Shown: one piece after another, positions 39,717 through 50,367 of the stretch
Layout of the letters: the number at the start of each line of letters is the position of its first letter
How positions within the stretch are numbered: the first letter of the stretch is position 1
DNA from: Gammaproteobacteria bacterium
GTDB lineage: Bacteria > Pseudomonadota > Gammaproteobacteria > Steroidobacterales > Steroidobacteraceae
Assembly: GCA_025355645.1 (NCBI GenBank)
Contig: JANXZG010000080.1
Coordinates: 1 to 64,000, forward strand
Direction: 5' to 3'
Length of the DNA stretch: 64,000 nucleotides
Made by a program: the position numbers and the translations under genes
The notes under the pieces: model-generated
Seen by the model: only the letters and a program-made list of their open reading frames with translations
What the model was told of the DNA's origin: nothing
Databases searched by the model: none

Positions 39717-39953
39717 ATGTCGCGAGTCTGCCAGGTCACGGGTAAACGCCCGAAAACCGGAAACACGGTTTCCCATGCGAACAATCGCAAGCGCCGTCGT
39801 TTTCTGCCTAACCTGCATTCGCACCGGTTCTGGCTGGAAGGCGAAAAGCGCTGGGTCAGCCTGCGCGTGTCGACTCGCGGACTTCGCACCATCGAGAAGC
39901 GCGGCGTCGACGTGGTGGTTGCGGACCTGCGCAGCCAGGGCGTGAAGGTCTGA
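39717..39953 (+). CDS. rpmB: 50S ribosomal protein L28
   Basis: [39 protein letters not shown]. Confidence 0.98.
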   Translation: MSRVCQVTGKRPKTGNTVSHANNRKRRRFLPNLHSHRFWLEGEKRWVSLRVSTRGLRTIEKRGVDVVVADLRSQGVKV

Positions 39954-39957
39954 TCCC

Positions 39958-40113
39958 ATGCGTGACAAGATCAAACTCGTCTCCTCGGCTGGCACCGGCC
40001 ACTACTACACGACTACCAAGAACAAGCGTCTGCATCCGGACAAGATGGAGATGAGTAAATTCGATCCGGTCGCGCGCAAGCACGTCCCCTATAAAGAATC
40101 GAAGATCAAGTAG
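39958..40113 (+). CDS. rpmG: 50S ribosomal protein L33 (absent from supplied ORF track)
   Basis: Translated by eye: [51 protein letters not shown]. Confidence 0.97.
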   Translation: MRDKIKLVSSAGTGHYYTTTKNKRLHPDKMEMSKFDPVARKHVPYKESKIK

Positions 40114-40140
40114 TCGGCAGGCCCGCTCGCCGGCGGGTAG

Positions 40141-40956
40141 ATGCCCGAACTCCCCGAAGTAGAAACTACGCGTCGCGGCATTTCGCCCGCGCTGCTCGGG
40201 CAGCGTGTGCTCGAGCTCGTCGTGCGCGATCGGCGCCTGCGCTGGCCGATCGCGTCGAGCCTTGCGAGCCGTGTTCGTGGCGCAGTCGTACGGCGCATCG
40301 AGCGGCGCGCCAAATACATATTGCTGCATTTTGACCGCGGGACGGCGATCCTGCACCTCGGCATGTCAGGAAGCCTGCGGGTTTTGAAGCTGGGAACTGC
40401 GGCGCTCGCGCACGATCACTGGGACCTCGTGATCGACAATGGGTTGTTGCTCCGTTTTCACGATCCACGGCGCTTCGGCTGCCTGCTGTGGACGGCGGCG
40501 GACCCGGAACGCCATCCATTACTGAAAAACCTCGCCCCGGAGCCACTGGGCAATGCCTTTGACGCGGATTACCTGTTCCGCGTCACCCGCAAGCGCCAGG
40601 TCGCGATCAAGAATCTGATCATGAACTCCCAGCTGGTCGTCGGCGTTGGCAATATTTACGCGAGTGAGGCGCTGTTCCGGGCGCGCATTCGCCCCACGCG
40701 CGCGGCAGGGCGCCTGAGCCGTGCGCAGGCGGCAGCTCTCGCCCAAGCCATCAAGGAGGTGCTCGCCGAAGCCATCGCAATCGGCGGCACGACCTTGCGC
40801 GACTATGTCAACGCCGACGGCATCCCGGGATATTTCAAGCAGCAATTGTTCGTGTATGAGCGCAGCGGTGAACCGTGCCGCATCTGCAAGACTACGATCC
40901 GGCAGATCGTACAAGGCCAGCGCTCGACCTATTACTGTGCCGGCTGCCAGCCTTGA
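40141..40956 (+). CDS. mutM: formamidopyrimidine-DNA glycosylase
   Basis: PELPEVETTRRG N-terminus; zinc finger CRICKTTIRQIVQGQRSTYYCAGCQ. Confidence 0.97.
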   Translation: MPELPEVETTRRGISPALLGQRVLELVVRDRRLRWPIASSLASRVRGAVVRRIERRAKYILLHFDRGTAILHLGMSGSLRVLKLGTAALAHDHWDLVIDNGLLLRFHDPRRFGCLLWTAADPERHPLLKNLAPEPLGNAFDADYLFRVTRKRQVAIKNLIMNSQLVVGVGNIYASEALFRARIRPTRAAGRLSRAQAAALAQAIKEVLAEAIAIGGTTLRDYVNADGIPGYFKQQLFVYERSGEPCRICKTTIRQIVQGQRSTYYCAGCQP

Positions 40957-40958
40957 GG

Positions 40959-41528
40959 TCAGGTGGAGGGGTTTTCTCGCGCCGCGTGTAACGCAAAGAC
41001 TGCGCAGGCCGCGCCGATCAGGTCCGCGGCGACGGCATCGGCCTTGATGCGCGTGCGGCCCGTTGACCTTGCGGCCGCGATCAGCACCGTCGTGGCACCT
41101 GCGCGCAGGCCGCATTCAATATCGCTGTTCTTGTCGCCGATCACGACTGCGCTGCTGGGATCAAAGTTGAGCTCGGCCGCGGCCTGCGTAATAAGTCCTG
41201 TCGCGGGCTTGCGGCAATCGCACTTATCCTGCGGCGTGTGCGGGCAAAAGTAGATTCCGTCCAGTCGCGCGCCCGCCTCGCTCACCATCGCCGCCAGGCG
41301 CGCATTCATTTCGTTCAGCCTTGCGAGCGGAAACTTTCCGCGGCCGATGCCGGACTGGTTCGTGATGACCGCCAGGCGATAGCCCTGCGTATACAGCAGG
41401 CGCAGACCTTCGGCGGCCCCCGGCAGGAATTCAAGGCCAGCGGCGTTGTCGAGGTAGCCGCGGTCCACGACCATCGTGCCGTCGCGATCCAGCAGGACCA
41501 CTCGACCGTGCCGAGGCGCAGTGTTCAC
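40959..41528 (-). CDS. gmhB: D-glycero-beta-D-manno-heptose 1,7-bisphosphate 7-phosphatase
   Basis: LLDRDGTMVVDRGYL, FCPHTPQDKCDCRKPATGLI. Confidence 0.93.
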   Translation of the reverse strand: MNTAPRHGRVVLLDRDGTMVVDRGYLDNAAGLEFLPGAAEGLRLLYTQGYRLAVITNQSGIGRGKFPLARLNEMNARLAAMVSEAGARLDGIYFCPHTPQDKCDCRKPATGLITQAAAELNFDPSSAVVIGDKNSDIECGLRAGATTVLIAAARSTGRTRIKADAVAADLIGAACAVFALHAARENPST

Positions 41529-42997
41529 GAGCCCGAGGATGCCGCGCGCTGCACGGTGCTTGCCGTGCTGTGTCCGGGCACCAGGGGCGCTAGCAGCACC
41601 CGGCCGCCGCGCGCGGTGACCAAGTCTGCGCCGATCACTTGGTCGGGCCGGTAATCAGCGCCCTTGACGAGCACATCGGGCGAGATCTTGTCGATCAGCT
41701 CCAGAGGCTCATCTTCGGCGAATATCACCACCGCATCGACCGAGGCCATCGCGGCGAGCACCGTAGCGCGCGCCACTTCACTCTGCACTGGCCGGTTGGG
41801 TCCTTTCAGGCGCCGCACCGAGGAGTCGGCATTCAGGCCAACGACCAGGCGGTCGGCCGCGCGGCGTGCATGCTCGAGCAAGGCGATATGCCCGGGATGC
41901 AGCAGGTCAAAGCAACCATTCGTGAAGGCGATTTTCTGGTTCTGGTCGCGCCAGCGGCTGACCAGGTGCAGCACTGAGTCGAGTGAAAATACTTTCTGCG
42001 CGTTCTGGCCGGGATCGGCCGGATGCAGTTCGGCGATCATCTCGCCCGTGCTCACGGTTGCCGTGCCCCGCTTGCCGACCGCAATGCCCGCGGCGATATT
42101 CGCAAGCGCGGCGGCGTCGACAATCCGGCCTCCGGCCGCGAGCCCCAAAGCCAGCGCCGCCATGGCCGTATCGCCGGCGCCGGAGACATCGAAGACCTGT
42201 TGCGCGGCGGTCGGCAAATGCACCGCCGTCTCAGCCGCGTCGATCACGGACATGCCATCCTTGCCGCGCGTGACGACCAGGGTGCCGCAAATGCCCTGCG
42301 CTAGCACGTGGCGCGCCCCGGCGATGACCTGTTCCTGCGTCAAGCAGGGCTCCCCAGAGGCGACCTGCAGCTCCGCCCGGTTGGGCTTGATCACGGTCGC
42401 GCCGCGATATTTCATGAAATCCCGGGTCTTCGGATCGACAATGACAATTTTCCCTTCCTTGAGCGACCGGTCGATCACGGCGCGGGTTACCGCATCGCTG
42501 AGCACACCCTTGGCGTAATCCGACAGCAGGACGACGCTGACGCCATCGAGCGCGCGGGCAAAACTGGCGAGCAGGCGCCCCTGCACCTCCGTACCAAGCG
42601 GCGCGCGGCTTTCGCGATCGGCCCGCATGACTTGCTGCCCCTCGGCGACATAGCGCGTCTTGACGGTGGTCGGGCGCGATGCATCCACCAGTAGTTCGGC
42701 GCTGATCTCAGGCGAGGCGGCGATCTGCGTACGCAGGTCGGCCGCGTGCGCATCGTCACCCACGACGCCGAGCAGAATTGCACGGGCCCCCATGGCAGCG
42801 ACGTTGCGCGCAACGTTCGCGGCTCCCCCGGGCATGTCCGATTGCCGCTCGACATGGACAACCGGGATCGGCGCCTCCGGGGAAATGCGCTCGACCGAAC
42901 CGTAGACAAACCGGTCCAGCATCACATCGCCGATGACCAATACGCGGGCCGAGTGAAATCCGTCCAGCAGCCGAAAATAGGTGTCGTGGTTCATGTG
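41525..42997 (-). CDS. hldE: bifunctional heptose kinase/adenylyltransferase
   Basis: PfkB kinase domain VSGAGDTAMAALALGLA plus nucleotidyltransferase FTNGCFDLLHPGHIALLE. Confidence 0.95.
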   Translation of the reverse strand, partial: HMNHDTYFRLLDGFHSARVLVIGDVMLDRFVYGSVERISPEAPIPVVHVERQSDMPGGAANVARNVAAMGARAILLGVVGDDAHAADLRTQIAASPEISAELLVDASRPTTVKTRYVAEGQQVMRADRESRAPLGTEVQGRLLASFARALDGVSVVLLSDYAKGVLSDAVTRAVIDRSLKEGKIVIVDPKTRDFMKYRGATVIKPNRAELQVASGEPCLTQEQVIAGARHVLAQGICGTLVVTRGKDGMSVIDAAETAVHLPTAAQQVFDVSGAGDTAMAALALGLAAGGRIVDAAALANIAAGIAVGKRGTATVSTGEMIAELHPADPGQNAQKVFSLDSVLHLVSRWRDQNQKIAFTNGCFDLLHPGHIALLEHARRAADRLVVGLNADSSVRRLKGPNRPVQSEVARATVLAAMASVDAVVIFAEDEPLELIDKISPDVLVKGADYRPDQVIGADLVTARGGRVLLAPLVPGHSTASTVQRAASSGS

Positions 42998-43010
42998 CTG
43001 CAGCCGGATT

Positions 43011-44777
43011 TCAGTAAACCAGTCCCTCGCCCGCGCCGCGCGGATCTGAGGCAGCTTCAACGCGCCCGCTCGCGAAATCCCAGGTGATCACCTGCATGTT
43101 GCCCCACTGCCGGGAAGACTCGCGCAGCTGGTGCCCCTCGCCCTCCAGCGTCCGGATTTCATCGGCGCTCAGCGCACCTTTCTCATAATCCACCTCATCC
43201 GGCAGATACTGATGGTGGTAGCGCGGATAACGGACAATGTCCGCCGCGCTCATACCATCGAGATAATTCAGCGTGCCGAGCAGCACCATGTTGATGATGT
43301 AGCTGCCGCCCGGCGTGCCGACGATCATCACTCCGTGGGGCGTCTCGACGAAGGTCGGCGTCATGCTGGAGAGACTGCGCTTGTTTGGCGCGATCGCATT
43401 GGCGGTCCCGCCCACGAGGCCGAAGGCATTTTGGGTTGCCTGCTTGATCGAGAAATCATCCATGGTGTTGTTCAGCATCACACCGGTCTTCGGCACCATG
43501 AACCCCGAGCCCAGGTACAGGTTCAGGGAAATCGTGGCTGCGACTCGATTGCCGGCGGCATCCAGTATCGAGAAATGCGTCGTATGCGGCCCGGAGGATG
43601 GCTCCTCGACTCCCGGCAGCATCTCACTCGGCATCGCCTTGTCGGGACGGATGCTGCCTCGCTGCCCGGCCGCGTAATCAGCGCTGGTCAGCATCGCGAC
43701 CGGAATCTGCACAAAGTCCGGATCGCCCAAGTAAATGGCCCGGTCACGATAGGCGCGGCGCATCGCCTCGATCACCAGGTGCTTGCGCAACGCCGGGTTC
43801 GCTTTCTGCAGGTCAAATCCGGACAGGATGTTCAGCTCGTCCATCAGCACCACGCCGCCCGATGCTGGCGGCGAGGCCGATACGATACGGGCGCCCCGAT
43901 AGCTGCCGATGATGGGCTTGCGCTCGACCACCTTATAGGCCGCGAGGTCGGCAAGCGTCCAAATGCCGCCACCGGCGCGTACGCCGGCGACGAGATCCTG
44001 AGCGACATGCCCCGTATAAAACCCGCGCGCCCCGTCATTCGCGAGCGCCTCAAGCGTTGCCGCCAGTTGCTGCTGCTTGATGATCGTGCCGGCATCCGGA
44101 ACAGCGCCGCTCGGCGTCAGCCATACGTGCGCGGCATCGGGCGAGCGTAGCAACACGTCGCGCTTGAAGCCGATGACGCCATGTATGCGCTCATCCAGCG
44201 GGAAGCCGTCGCGCGCGAGACGGATTGCCGGTTGCAAGCTCTGCTTCAGCGACAGCTTGCCGAATTTTCGCGCCAGGTACTCGAATGCGGCGGGCTCGCC
44301 GGGAATGCCCGCAGCCAGCGGCCCGCCAGTCGAGGCATGCGGTATTGGCTTACCGGCCGAGTCCAGGTACATGTCACGGGTGGCGCCCCCTGGGGCTTTT
44401 TCGCGCGCATCAATCACGGTGTCGAGGTGGTCCGCGTCCCGGTGCAACAGGTAAAAGCCGCCGCCGCTCAGGCCCGAACAGCAGGGCTCGACGACGGCAA
44501 GCGCCGCCGACACCGCAACGGCCGCATCGAAGGCGTTGCCGCCCGCGGCAAGAATCTCCTGCCCCGCGCGGGTCGCGAGCGGATGGCCGCTCGCAATCGC
44601 GGCCGGGTGGGCGATGATGCCCGTGGGCGCGCCCGCGGCCGGGGTCGCAAGCGCAACCGGATGCTGGACGGACGCCGGGAGCGCCGCATAACTAAGCGCG
44701 AGGCCCACGCCGGCCAGCAGCGCGCTGGCAAAAAGGCGCGACAGGCGCACTGCGGAACCGCGATCTTTTTTAGGCAT
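43011..44777 (-). CDS. ggt: gamma-glutamyltransferase
   Basis: [61 protein letters not shown]-like C-terminus. Confidence 0.94.
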   Translation of the reverse strand: MPKKDRGSAVRLSRLFASALLAGVGLALSYAALPASVQHPVALATPAAGAPTGIIAHPAAIASGHPLATRAGQEILAAGGNAFDAAVAVSAALAVVEPCCSGLSGGGFYLLHRDADHLDTVIDAREKAPGGATRDMYLDSAGKPIPHASTGGPLAAGIPGEPAAFEYLARKFGKLSLKQSLQPAIRLARDGFPLDERIHGVIGFKRDVLLRSPDAAHVWLTPSGAVPDAGTIIKQQQLAATLEALANDGARGFYTGHVAQDLVAGVRAGGGIWTLADLAAYKVVERKPIIGSYRGARIVSASPPASGGVVLMDELNILSGFDLQKANPALRKHLVIEAMRRAYRDRAIYLGDPDFVQIPVAMLTSADYAAGQRGSIRPDKAMPSEMLPGVEEPSSGPHTTHFSILDAAGNRVAATISLNLYLGSGFMVPKTGVMLNNTMDDFSIKQATQNAFGLVGGTANAIAPNKRSLSSMTPTFVETPHGVMIVGTPGGSYIINMVLLGTLNYLDGMSAADIVRYPRYHHQYLPDEVDYEKGALSADEIRTLEGEGHQLRESSRQWGNMQVITWDFASGRVEAASDPRGAGEGLVY

Positions 44778-45279
44778 GTTTGACCGGGCTCTGGATGATG
44801 CGATGTTTTTTTAATTCCGCCTCGACCAGCGGATGCACGAATTCGGAGACATTCCCGCCCATCACCGCAATTTCGCGCACCAGCGTCGAGGAGATGAACG
44901 TGTATTGTTCCTGCGGAGTCATGAACACAGACTCAATCTCGGGCGACAGATGCCGGCTCATGTTGGCAAGCTGGAACTCAAACTCAAAATCCGAGATCGC
45001 GCGCAGGCCCCGCACGATGACAGACAGTCCGTTCTGCCGCGCAAAATCGACGGTCAGGCCGTTATAGCCCATGACCTCGACGCGCGGGACCTCGATGAGC
45101 ACTCGGCGCGCCATGTCAACGCGCTGGTCCAGCGAGAACATCGGCGCCTTGTTGGGATTCGCCGCGATCGCCACCACCACGCGCTCAAAGATGCTGGCGG
45201 CTCGGCGCACAAGATCATGATGCCCGTTCGTGATCGGGTCGAAAGTGCCGGGATAAATCGCGGTTCTCTTGCTGTTCAT
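44770..45279 (-). CDS. coaD: pantetheine-phosphate adenylyltransferase
   Basis: [33 protein letters not shown]. Confidence 0.97.
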   Translation of the reverse strand: MNSKRTAIYPGTFDPITNGHHDLVRRAASIFERVVVAIAANPNKAPMFSLDQRVDMARRVLIEVPRVEVMGYNGLTVDFARQNGLSVIVRGLRAISDFEFEFQLANMSRHLSPEIESVFMTPQEQYTFISSTLVREIAVMGGNVSEFVHPLVEAELKKHRIIQSPVKHA

Positions 45280-45830
45280 GTTAACAATGCTTCCAGCGTT
45301 AGGGCCGTGTGGCGTCCGAATCGCAGTGCCAAGCCACGCAGCAATTCTAGATTAAGCGATTGCGGATTGGCGGAAATTGCCGAGCGCGCGTCGCCGAGAT
45401 CCTGCGGCCCGCCGGCGAAGACCTTCATGGCAATGAAGTCCTCCCGTCCAACGACTTGCAAGCTCTCGCCCGAAAACCGCACCATCGAGGCGCGTCCAAA
45501 CAAACCGGGGTCCGCCCCGCGCAGTGCCATCACGAGATCGACCCGATTCCCGAAAGAATCGTTGACAGCCAGCAAGGCGCCCACCGGATCATCGATACCT
45601 CCGATGCGCAGCTGTGCCTTTAGGCCCAGTGTCTCAAGCTCGCTGCGCAGACTCTGCGCCTCTGAAATGGGAATCGCCACGATCGCGTCGGCGTCCATGC
45701 TTGCGCGGACGGCACCGTGCACCGCGGCGGCCAGGGCGCCGATGACCGCATATCGAACCTGCCGGGCAGCGAGTGTGTCGGCAACGTCCAGCATCAGCAG
45801 CACCGATTGGCCAGCCTCACTGGCTCGCAT
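45276..45830 (-). CDS. nucleotidyltransferase-fold (AbiEii/MNT-like) protein
   Basis: [27 protein letters not shown] resembles the minimal nucleotidyltransferase G-x-A...DxD pattern; overlaps the upstream small ORF. Confidence 0.6.
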   Translation of the reverse strand: MRASEAGQSVLLMLDVADTLAARQVRYAVIGALAAAVHGAVRASMDADAIVAIPISEAQSLRSELETLGLKAQLRIGGIDDPVGALLAVNDSFGNRVDLVMALRGADPGLFGRASMVRFSGESLQVVGREDFIAMKVFAGGPQDLGDARSAISANPQSLNLELLRGLALRFGRHTALTLEALLT

Positions 45831-45999
45831 TGGACTTAACCGGCGAGACCCGGGGAGTGGCGGCCGCGCGTCCGGCCAGAAACAGCTGAGTGACGAGCCG
45901 GCTATGGTGCATGAATGCAACCAGCCGTTGCTCTGGCGTCAATTGTTGTTCCTGCTGCAGTCGTTCCTGTCGCGCCTGTTCGGCGAGCCGCGAGTTCAT
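45817..45999 (-). CDS. small 60-aa hypothetical protein coupled to the nucleotidyltransferase gene
   Basis: MNSRLAEQARQERLQQEQQLTPEQRLVAFMHHSRLVTQLFLAG; overlaps rsmD and the downstream gene by a few nt. Confidence 0.55.
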   Translation of the reverse strand: MNSRLAEQARQERLQQEQQLTPEQRLVAFMHHSRLVTQLFLAGRAAATPRVSPVKSNASQ

Positions 46000-46577
46000 G
46001 GGTCTGATAATACTCCCTGGACCAAATGGTATCCGACCTCGCCGGCCGATTTCGATTTCAACACCTGCCAGCCTGCGGGCAGCGTCGGCAAGCCCGCGGT
46101 GCGTTCATTTTCCAGGTACACGAGACCGCCATTTTTCAGCCATTGGGCTGCAGCAAGTTGCTCAAGGCAATCCGGCAGGGCGTTCTGCCCAAACGGCGGA
46201 TCAAGAAAGACAATGTCAAAAGGCTCTCCCGGAGTTCGCAGGAAACGCGCCGCGCCCAGGTCATGCACGTGTCCTCGCGACTCGCCGCCCAGAAGCTTCA
46301 GTTGCGCGCGCAGGAAGTGAGTGACCACGGGCGCCGTCTCGACGAACACCACTTCCGCTGCACCGCGCGACAAGGCCTCGAGCCCCAACGCGCCCGAGCC
46401 GGCATAGAGGTCCAGGCAGCGCGCGCTCTGGACCTTGAACTGCAGCCAGTTGAACAAGGTCTCGCGGACCCGGTCGGGGGTCGGCCTCAGGGATGGCAAA
46501 TCCGGAAATGCGACGCGCCGGCCGCGCCATGCTCCGCCGACGATGCGAACCGAGTTACGGGAGACAGGGGTAGGCAC
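45996..46577 (-). CDS. rsmD: 16S rRNA (guanine(966)-N(2))-methyltransferase
   Basis: RPTPDRVRETLFNWL, CLDLYAGSGALGLEALSRGA, DIVFLDPPF. Confidence 0.96.
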   Translation of the reverse strand: MPTPVSRNSVRIVGGAWRGRRVAFPDLPSLRPTPDRVRETLFNWLQFKVQSARCLDLYAGSGALGLEALSRGAAEVVFVETAPVVTHFLRAQLKLLGGESRGHVHDLGAARFLRTPGEPFDIVFLDPPFGQNALPDCLEQLAAAQWLKNGGLVYLENERTAGLPTLPAGWQVLKSKSAGEVGYHLVQGVLSDP

Positions 46578-46609
46578 TTTCGCATCATACCCGCTAAAGT
46601 GTGCGCCCC

Positions 46610-47569
46610 ATGGCGAACGATTCCGAACCCGGCAGCGGCGGCTTTTTCCAGCGCCTGCGCGCCAAGCTACATGCTGGCACTTCGCGCCTGACGCAGGACC
46701 TGAGGCAAATTCTGCCGGGTCGCAGGATCGATGCTGAAATCCTGGAGGAGCTTGAGACGCGATTGATATTGGCCGATGTCGGGGTCAGCGCGACCGCGCG
46801 CATCCTGGAGGATTTGCACCGGAAAGTCGCGCGCAAGGAACTTGGCGATGTAGATGCGCTGTTGAAAGCGCTGCAGGATTCGCTGGAAGGGATCTTAAAG
46901 CCAGTCGAGCAGCCGCTCAGCATCGATCCGTTGATCAGGCCCTACGTGATCCTGGTGATCGGCATCAATGGCGCGGGCAAGACTACGACGATCGGGAAGC
47001 TCGCACACCGGCTTATGGCCGAGGGGCTGAAGGTCATGCTGGCCTCCGGCGATACCTTTCGTGCGGCGGCACGGGAACAGCTGCAGACATGGGGCGAGCG
47101 CAACGGCGTGACCGTGATCTCGCAACAGCAGGGAGCCGAGCCTGCGGCGGTGATTTTCGACGGACTGCAGGCGGCGCGCGCGCGCAAGATCGATGTCCTG
47201 ATCGCGGACACCGCGGGCCGGCTGCATACCCAGGGCCACCTGATGGATGAGCTGAAGAAGGTCAAGCGCGTTCTCGCCAGGCTTGATCCCACGGCGCCGC
47301 ATGAGGTGCTGCTGGTGCTCGATGGTACGATCGGGCAGAACGCGATCGCGCAGGCGGATGAATTCAATAAAAATATTGGCGTCACGGGACTCGCAATTAC
47401 GAAGCTCGACGGCACAGCCAAGGGCGGTGTCGTCGTGGCAATCGCGGAGAAACTGAAGATCCCGATTCGCTTCATCGGGGTTGGCGAGCAGATCGAGGAC
47501 TTTGGCGTGTTCCGGGCCGCCGATTTCGTCGCGGCGCTGCTTCGGACCGCAGATACAGGCAACGGATGA
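46610..47569 (+). CDS. ftsY: signal recognition particle receptor FtsY
   Basis: GINGAGKTTTIGKLAHRL, DTAGRLHTQGHLMDELKK, TKLDGTAKGG. Confidence 0.97.
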   Translation: MANDSEPGSGGFFQRLRAKLHAGTSRLTQDLRQILPGRRIDAEILEELETRLILADVGVSATARILEDLHRKVARKELGDVDALLKALQDSLEGILKPVEQPLSIDPLIRPYVILVIGINGAGKTTTIGKLAHRLMAEGLKVMLASGDTFRAAAREQLQTWGERNGVTVISQQQGAEPAAVIFDGLQAARARKIDVLIADTAGRLHTQGHLMDELKKVKRVLARLDPTAPHEVLLVLDGTIGQNAIAQADEFNKNIGVTGLAITKLDGTAKGGVVVAIAEKLKIPIRFIGVGEQIEDFGVFRAADFVAALLRTADTGNG

Positions 47570-48222
47570 TCCGCTTCGACCAGGTCACCAAACGCTATTC
47601 CACAGGGCGCGAAGCGCTATCCGCGGTTTCCTTCGCGGTGGAACGCGGCGAGATGGTATTCCTGACGGGTCATTCCGGCGCGGGCAAAAGCAGCATCCTG
47701 AAGCTGATCGCCCTGCTCGAGCGTCCCACCCGCGGCCAGGTACACGTGGACGGCAGGGACACCAATGCCGTCAAGGGTCGCGGCATTGCGCGGTTCCGCA
47801 GGGACATAGGCGTGGTGTTCCAGGATCACAAGCTGCTGCACGACCGGCCCGTTGCCGATAACGTCGCGCTGCCGCTGATCATCGCGGGCGTCGCGCGCAG
47901 GGAAATCGACAAGCGAGTGCGCGCCGCGCTGGACCAGGTCGGATTGCTTGGAAAGGAGCTGAGCCGCCCGCTCGAATTGTCGAGCGGCGAGCAGCAGCGG
48001 GTGGGCATTGCCCGCGCCGTGATCGCAAAACCGCCGTTGCTGATTGCCGATGAGCCGACCGGCAACCTCGATCCTGCGCTCGCGCTTGAGGTCATGCAGT
48101 TGTTCAAGCGCTTCAACGACGTGGGCGTGACGGTTGTCGTCGCGACGCACGATGTCCACTTGATCGACGTGGTGGGCGCACGGCGCATTACCCTGGACGA
48201 CGGGCGAGTCACGTCCCAATGA
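47566..48222 (+). CDS. ftsE: cell division ATP-binding protein FtsE
   Basis: GHSGAGKSSILKLIALLERP, LSSGEQQRVGIARA, ADEPTGNLDP; between ftsY and ftsX. Confidence 0.97.
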   Translation: MIRFDQVTKRYSTGREALSAVSFAVERGEMVFLTGHSGAGKSSILKLIALLERPTRGQVHVDGRDTNAVKGRGIARFRRDIGVVFQDHKLLHDRPVADNVALPLIIAGVARREIDKRVRAALDQVGLLGKELSRPLELSSGEQQRVGIARAVIAKPPLLIADEPTGNLDPALALEVMQLFKRFNDVGVTVVVATHDVHLIDVVGARRITLDDGRVTSQ

Positions 48223-49139
48223 GTATTTCCGCCTATGTCGCGCGCCATGCGCAGACTCTGGTGGGTTCGCTGGGCCGCATCGCAGCGCATCCGTTCGAAG
48301 CTCTGATGACGATGGGCGTCATCGGTATCGGCATTGCCTTGCCGCTATGTCTGCACCTCGTGCTGCAAAATGCGCGTGAACTGTCTTCGGGCTGGGCTAA
48401 TGCCTACGATCTGTCGGTGTACCTCGACAAGGGCGCAAGCCTATCCCGCGCGCAAGCAGTCGGGCGCGAATTGCAGGCGCGCGGCGATGTCGCGTCGGTG
48501 AGGGTGATCGCCGCGGCCCAGGCCCTTGCTGAATTTCGGGAGTATTCGGGATTTGGCGCTGCGCTCGATGCGCTGGGTGAGAATCCGCTGCCGAACAGCC
48601 TGATCGTGACGCCGGCATTGGCCGCGAGCACCCACGACGGAACTGTCATGCTCAGGAATGCGATCGTTGCGATTCCCGATGTCGTCACGGTGCAGATCGA
48701 CACCGACTGGGTCAAGCGGCTGAACGGCTTACTGGATCTGCTGAAGCGCGTCGTGGTGCTGACCGGCGGCCTGCTCGGTGTCGCGGTCATGCTGATCGTC
48801 GGGAATACGATCCGGCTTGATATCCTGAACCGGCGCAATGAAATCGAGGTCATGAAACTGGTCGGCGCGTCGGACGGGTTTGCCCGCAGACCGTTCCTGT
48901 ATAGCGGGCTCTGGTACGGACTCGGCGGCGCATCGCTGGCACTTGGGCTCGTCGCTATTGCGGTTGCGATCCTGTCAAATCCGGTCGCCCGGCTTGCGGC
49001 CCTGTATGGCAGCCGCTTCACGCTGAAGGGCCTGGATTGGCAAATTTCACTGGCCGCAATGGCTGCGGCCGCGGTGCTCGGCTGGGTCGGTTCCTGGATC
49101 GTTGCATCGCAGCATATTCGGGCGATTAATCCGTCATAA
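48219..49139 (+). CDS. ftsX: cell division permease FtsX
   Basis: FtsX topology; RLDILNRRNEIEVMKLVGASDGFARRPFLYSG. Confidence 0.96.
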   Translation: MSISAYVARHAQTLVGSLGRIAAHPFEALMTMGVIGIGIALPLCLHLVLQNARELSSGWANAYDLSVYLDKGASLSRAQAVGRELQARGDVASVRVIAAAQALAEFREYSGFGAALDALGENPLPNSLIVTPALAASTHDGTVMLRNAIVAIPDVVTVQIDTDWVKRLNGLLDLLKRVVVLTGGLLGVAVMLIVGNTIRLDILNRRNEIEVMKLVGASDGFARRPFLYSGLWYGLGGASLALGLVAIAVAILSNPVARLAALYGSRFTLKGLDWQISLAAMAAAAVLGWVGSWIVASQHIRAINPS

Positions 49140-49188
49140 GCTGATGTTTTAATATCATATTCTTAAGTCAGGCGAACCCCCGCGAGGC

Positions 49189-49215
49189 TTAGCACTCTGC
49201 GGTTTGGAGTGCTAT
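49189..49215 (+). promoter_or_regulatory. CIRCE-like HrcA operator upstream of rpoH
   Basis: TTAGCACTC-TGCGGTTTG-GAGTGCTAT; consensus TTAGCACTC-N9-GAGTGCTAA with one mismatch; TATAAT overlaps the right arm. Confidence 0.88.
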
Positions 49216-49247
49216 AATTGCGCCATGTTTTTAGGAGGTTTCGTCTG

Positions 49248-50111
49248 ATGACCGCAGCCTTGATCGTCAAGCCAACGAGTTTGATACCCGCGGGTCCCGT
49301 CGGCAGTCTTGATGCCTATATTGACCGCGTATCGCAGATCCCCGTTCTCTCTAAAGAGGAGGAAATCGCGCTCGCCATTAAATTTCGCGCCGAGGGCGAC
49401 CTTGATGCCGCGCGCCAGCTGGTGCTCTCGCACCTGCGCTTTGTCGTGCACATTTCCCGGGGCTACCTGGGCTATGGCCTGCCGATGGGCGATCTCGTGC
49501 AGGAAGGCAATGTCGGCCTGATGAAAGCGGTCAAGCGCTTCGACCCGGCTGTCGGAGTACGCCTGGTATCCTTTGCCGTGCACTGGATCCGCGCGGAAAT
49601 CCATGAATATGTGCTGCGCAACTGGCGCCTCGTGAAGGTGGCCACGACCAAGTCGCAGCGCAAGCTATTCTTCAATCTGCGCAAGATGAAGAAGAACCTG
49701 ACCTGGCTAACCGAGGCGGAGACGAACGCGGTGGCGAAGGATCTCGGGGTCGAGGCGAAAGATGTGCGCGAGATGGAGCAGCGATTGTCCGCACGCGACA
49801 TGTCCTTCGATCCGACGCCGGAAAGCGATGAGGACGACACCTATTCCCCGGCCATGTACCTGCCGGCATCGAACGCGGATCCGGCTACCCTGGTCGAGCG
49901 TGCCGAGTGGGAAGAGGATTCGACCGACCGCCTTGACGCCGCGCTTGAGCGACTGGATCAGCGTAGCCGCGATATCCTGAAGCGGCGCTGGATGACCGAT
50001 GCCAAGGCCACGCTGCACGAGCTTGCCGATGAGTACGGCATTTCAGCCGAGCGTGTCCGGCAGGTTGAAGCCAACGCTATTGCCAAGCTAAAAGGGCTCA
50101 TGGCGGCGTAA
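49248..50111 (+). CDS. rpoH: RNA polymerase heat-shock sigma factor sigma-32
   Basis: [53 protein letters not shown] (RpoH box). Confidence 0.97.
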   Translation: MTAALIVKPTSLIPAGPVGSLDAYIDRVSQIPVLSKEEEIALAIKFRAEGDLDAARQLVLSHLRFVVHISRGYLGYGLPMGDLVQEGNVGLMKAVKRFDPAVGVRLVSFAVHWIRAEIHEYVLRNWRLVKVATTKSQRKLFFNLRKMKKNLTWLTEAETNAVAKDLGVEAKDVREMEQRLSARDMSFDPTPESDEDDTYSPAMYLPASNADPATLVERAEWEEDSTDRLDAALERLDQRSRDILKRRWMTDAKATLHELADEYGISAERVRQVEANAIAKLKGLMAA

Positions 50112-50367
50112 GCGCTTGCAGTGGGTATGCACGTCGATTCGGCGCGCTTGCGCGTGGACCAAGTGCAAGCAATCAATACTTTTCTTGCGCTCGCCAGCGG
50201 AACCCTAGAGGAACGCACGCTAGCCCACTGGATACGGGAACACTCCGCCCCCGAGTGACTAATACTTCGGCGCACTGCGGTCGCGGTGCTTCTGCGATGC
50301 ATTACCGGCCGCCGGAATGCCTTATCATGGAGGAGCTGGTTCCAACCAGTCCATAGGAGTCCCCGGC

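Noticed and set aside
43131-44150. Long plus-strand ORF (339 aa) antisense to ggt
   Set aside because: Shadow ORF caused by high GC; the minus-strand gamma-glutamyltransferase is unmistakable
44833-46320. 495-aa plus-strand ORF spanning coaD/nucleotidyltransferase/rsmD
   Set aside because: Antisense to recognisable conserved genes; composition is Arg/Ser/Pro-rich with no domain pattern
50127-50258. 43-aa ORF MHVDSARLRVDQVQAINTFLALASGTLEERTLAHWIREHSAPE after rpoH
   Set aside because: No recognisable RBS, family or conservation evidence available
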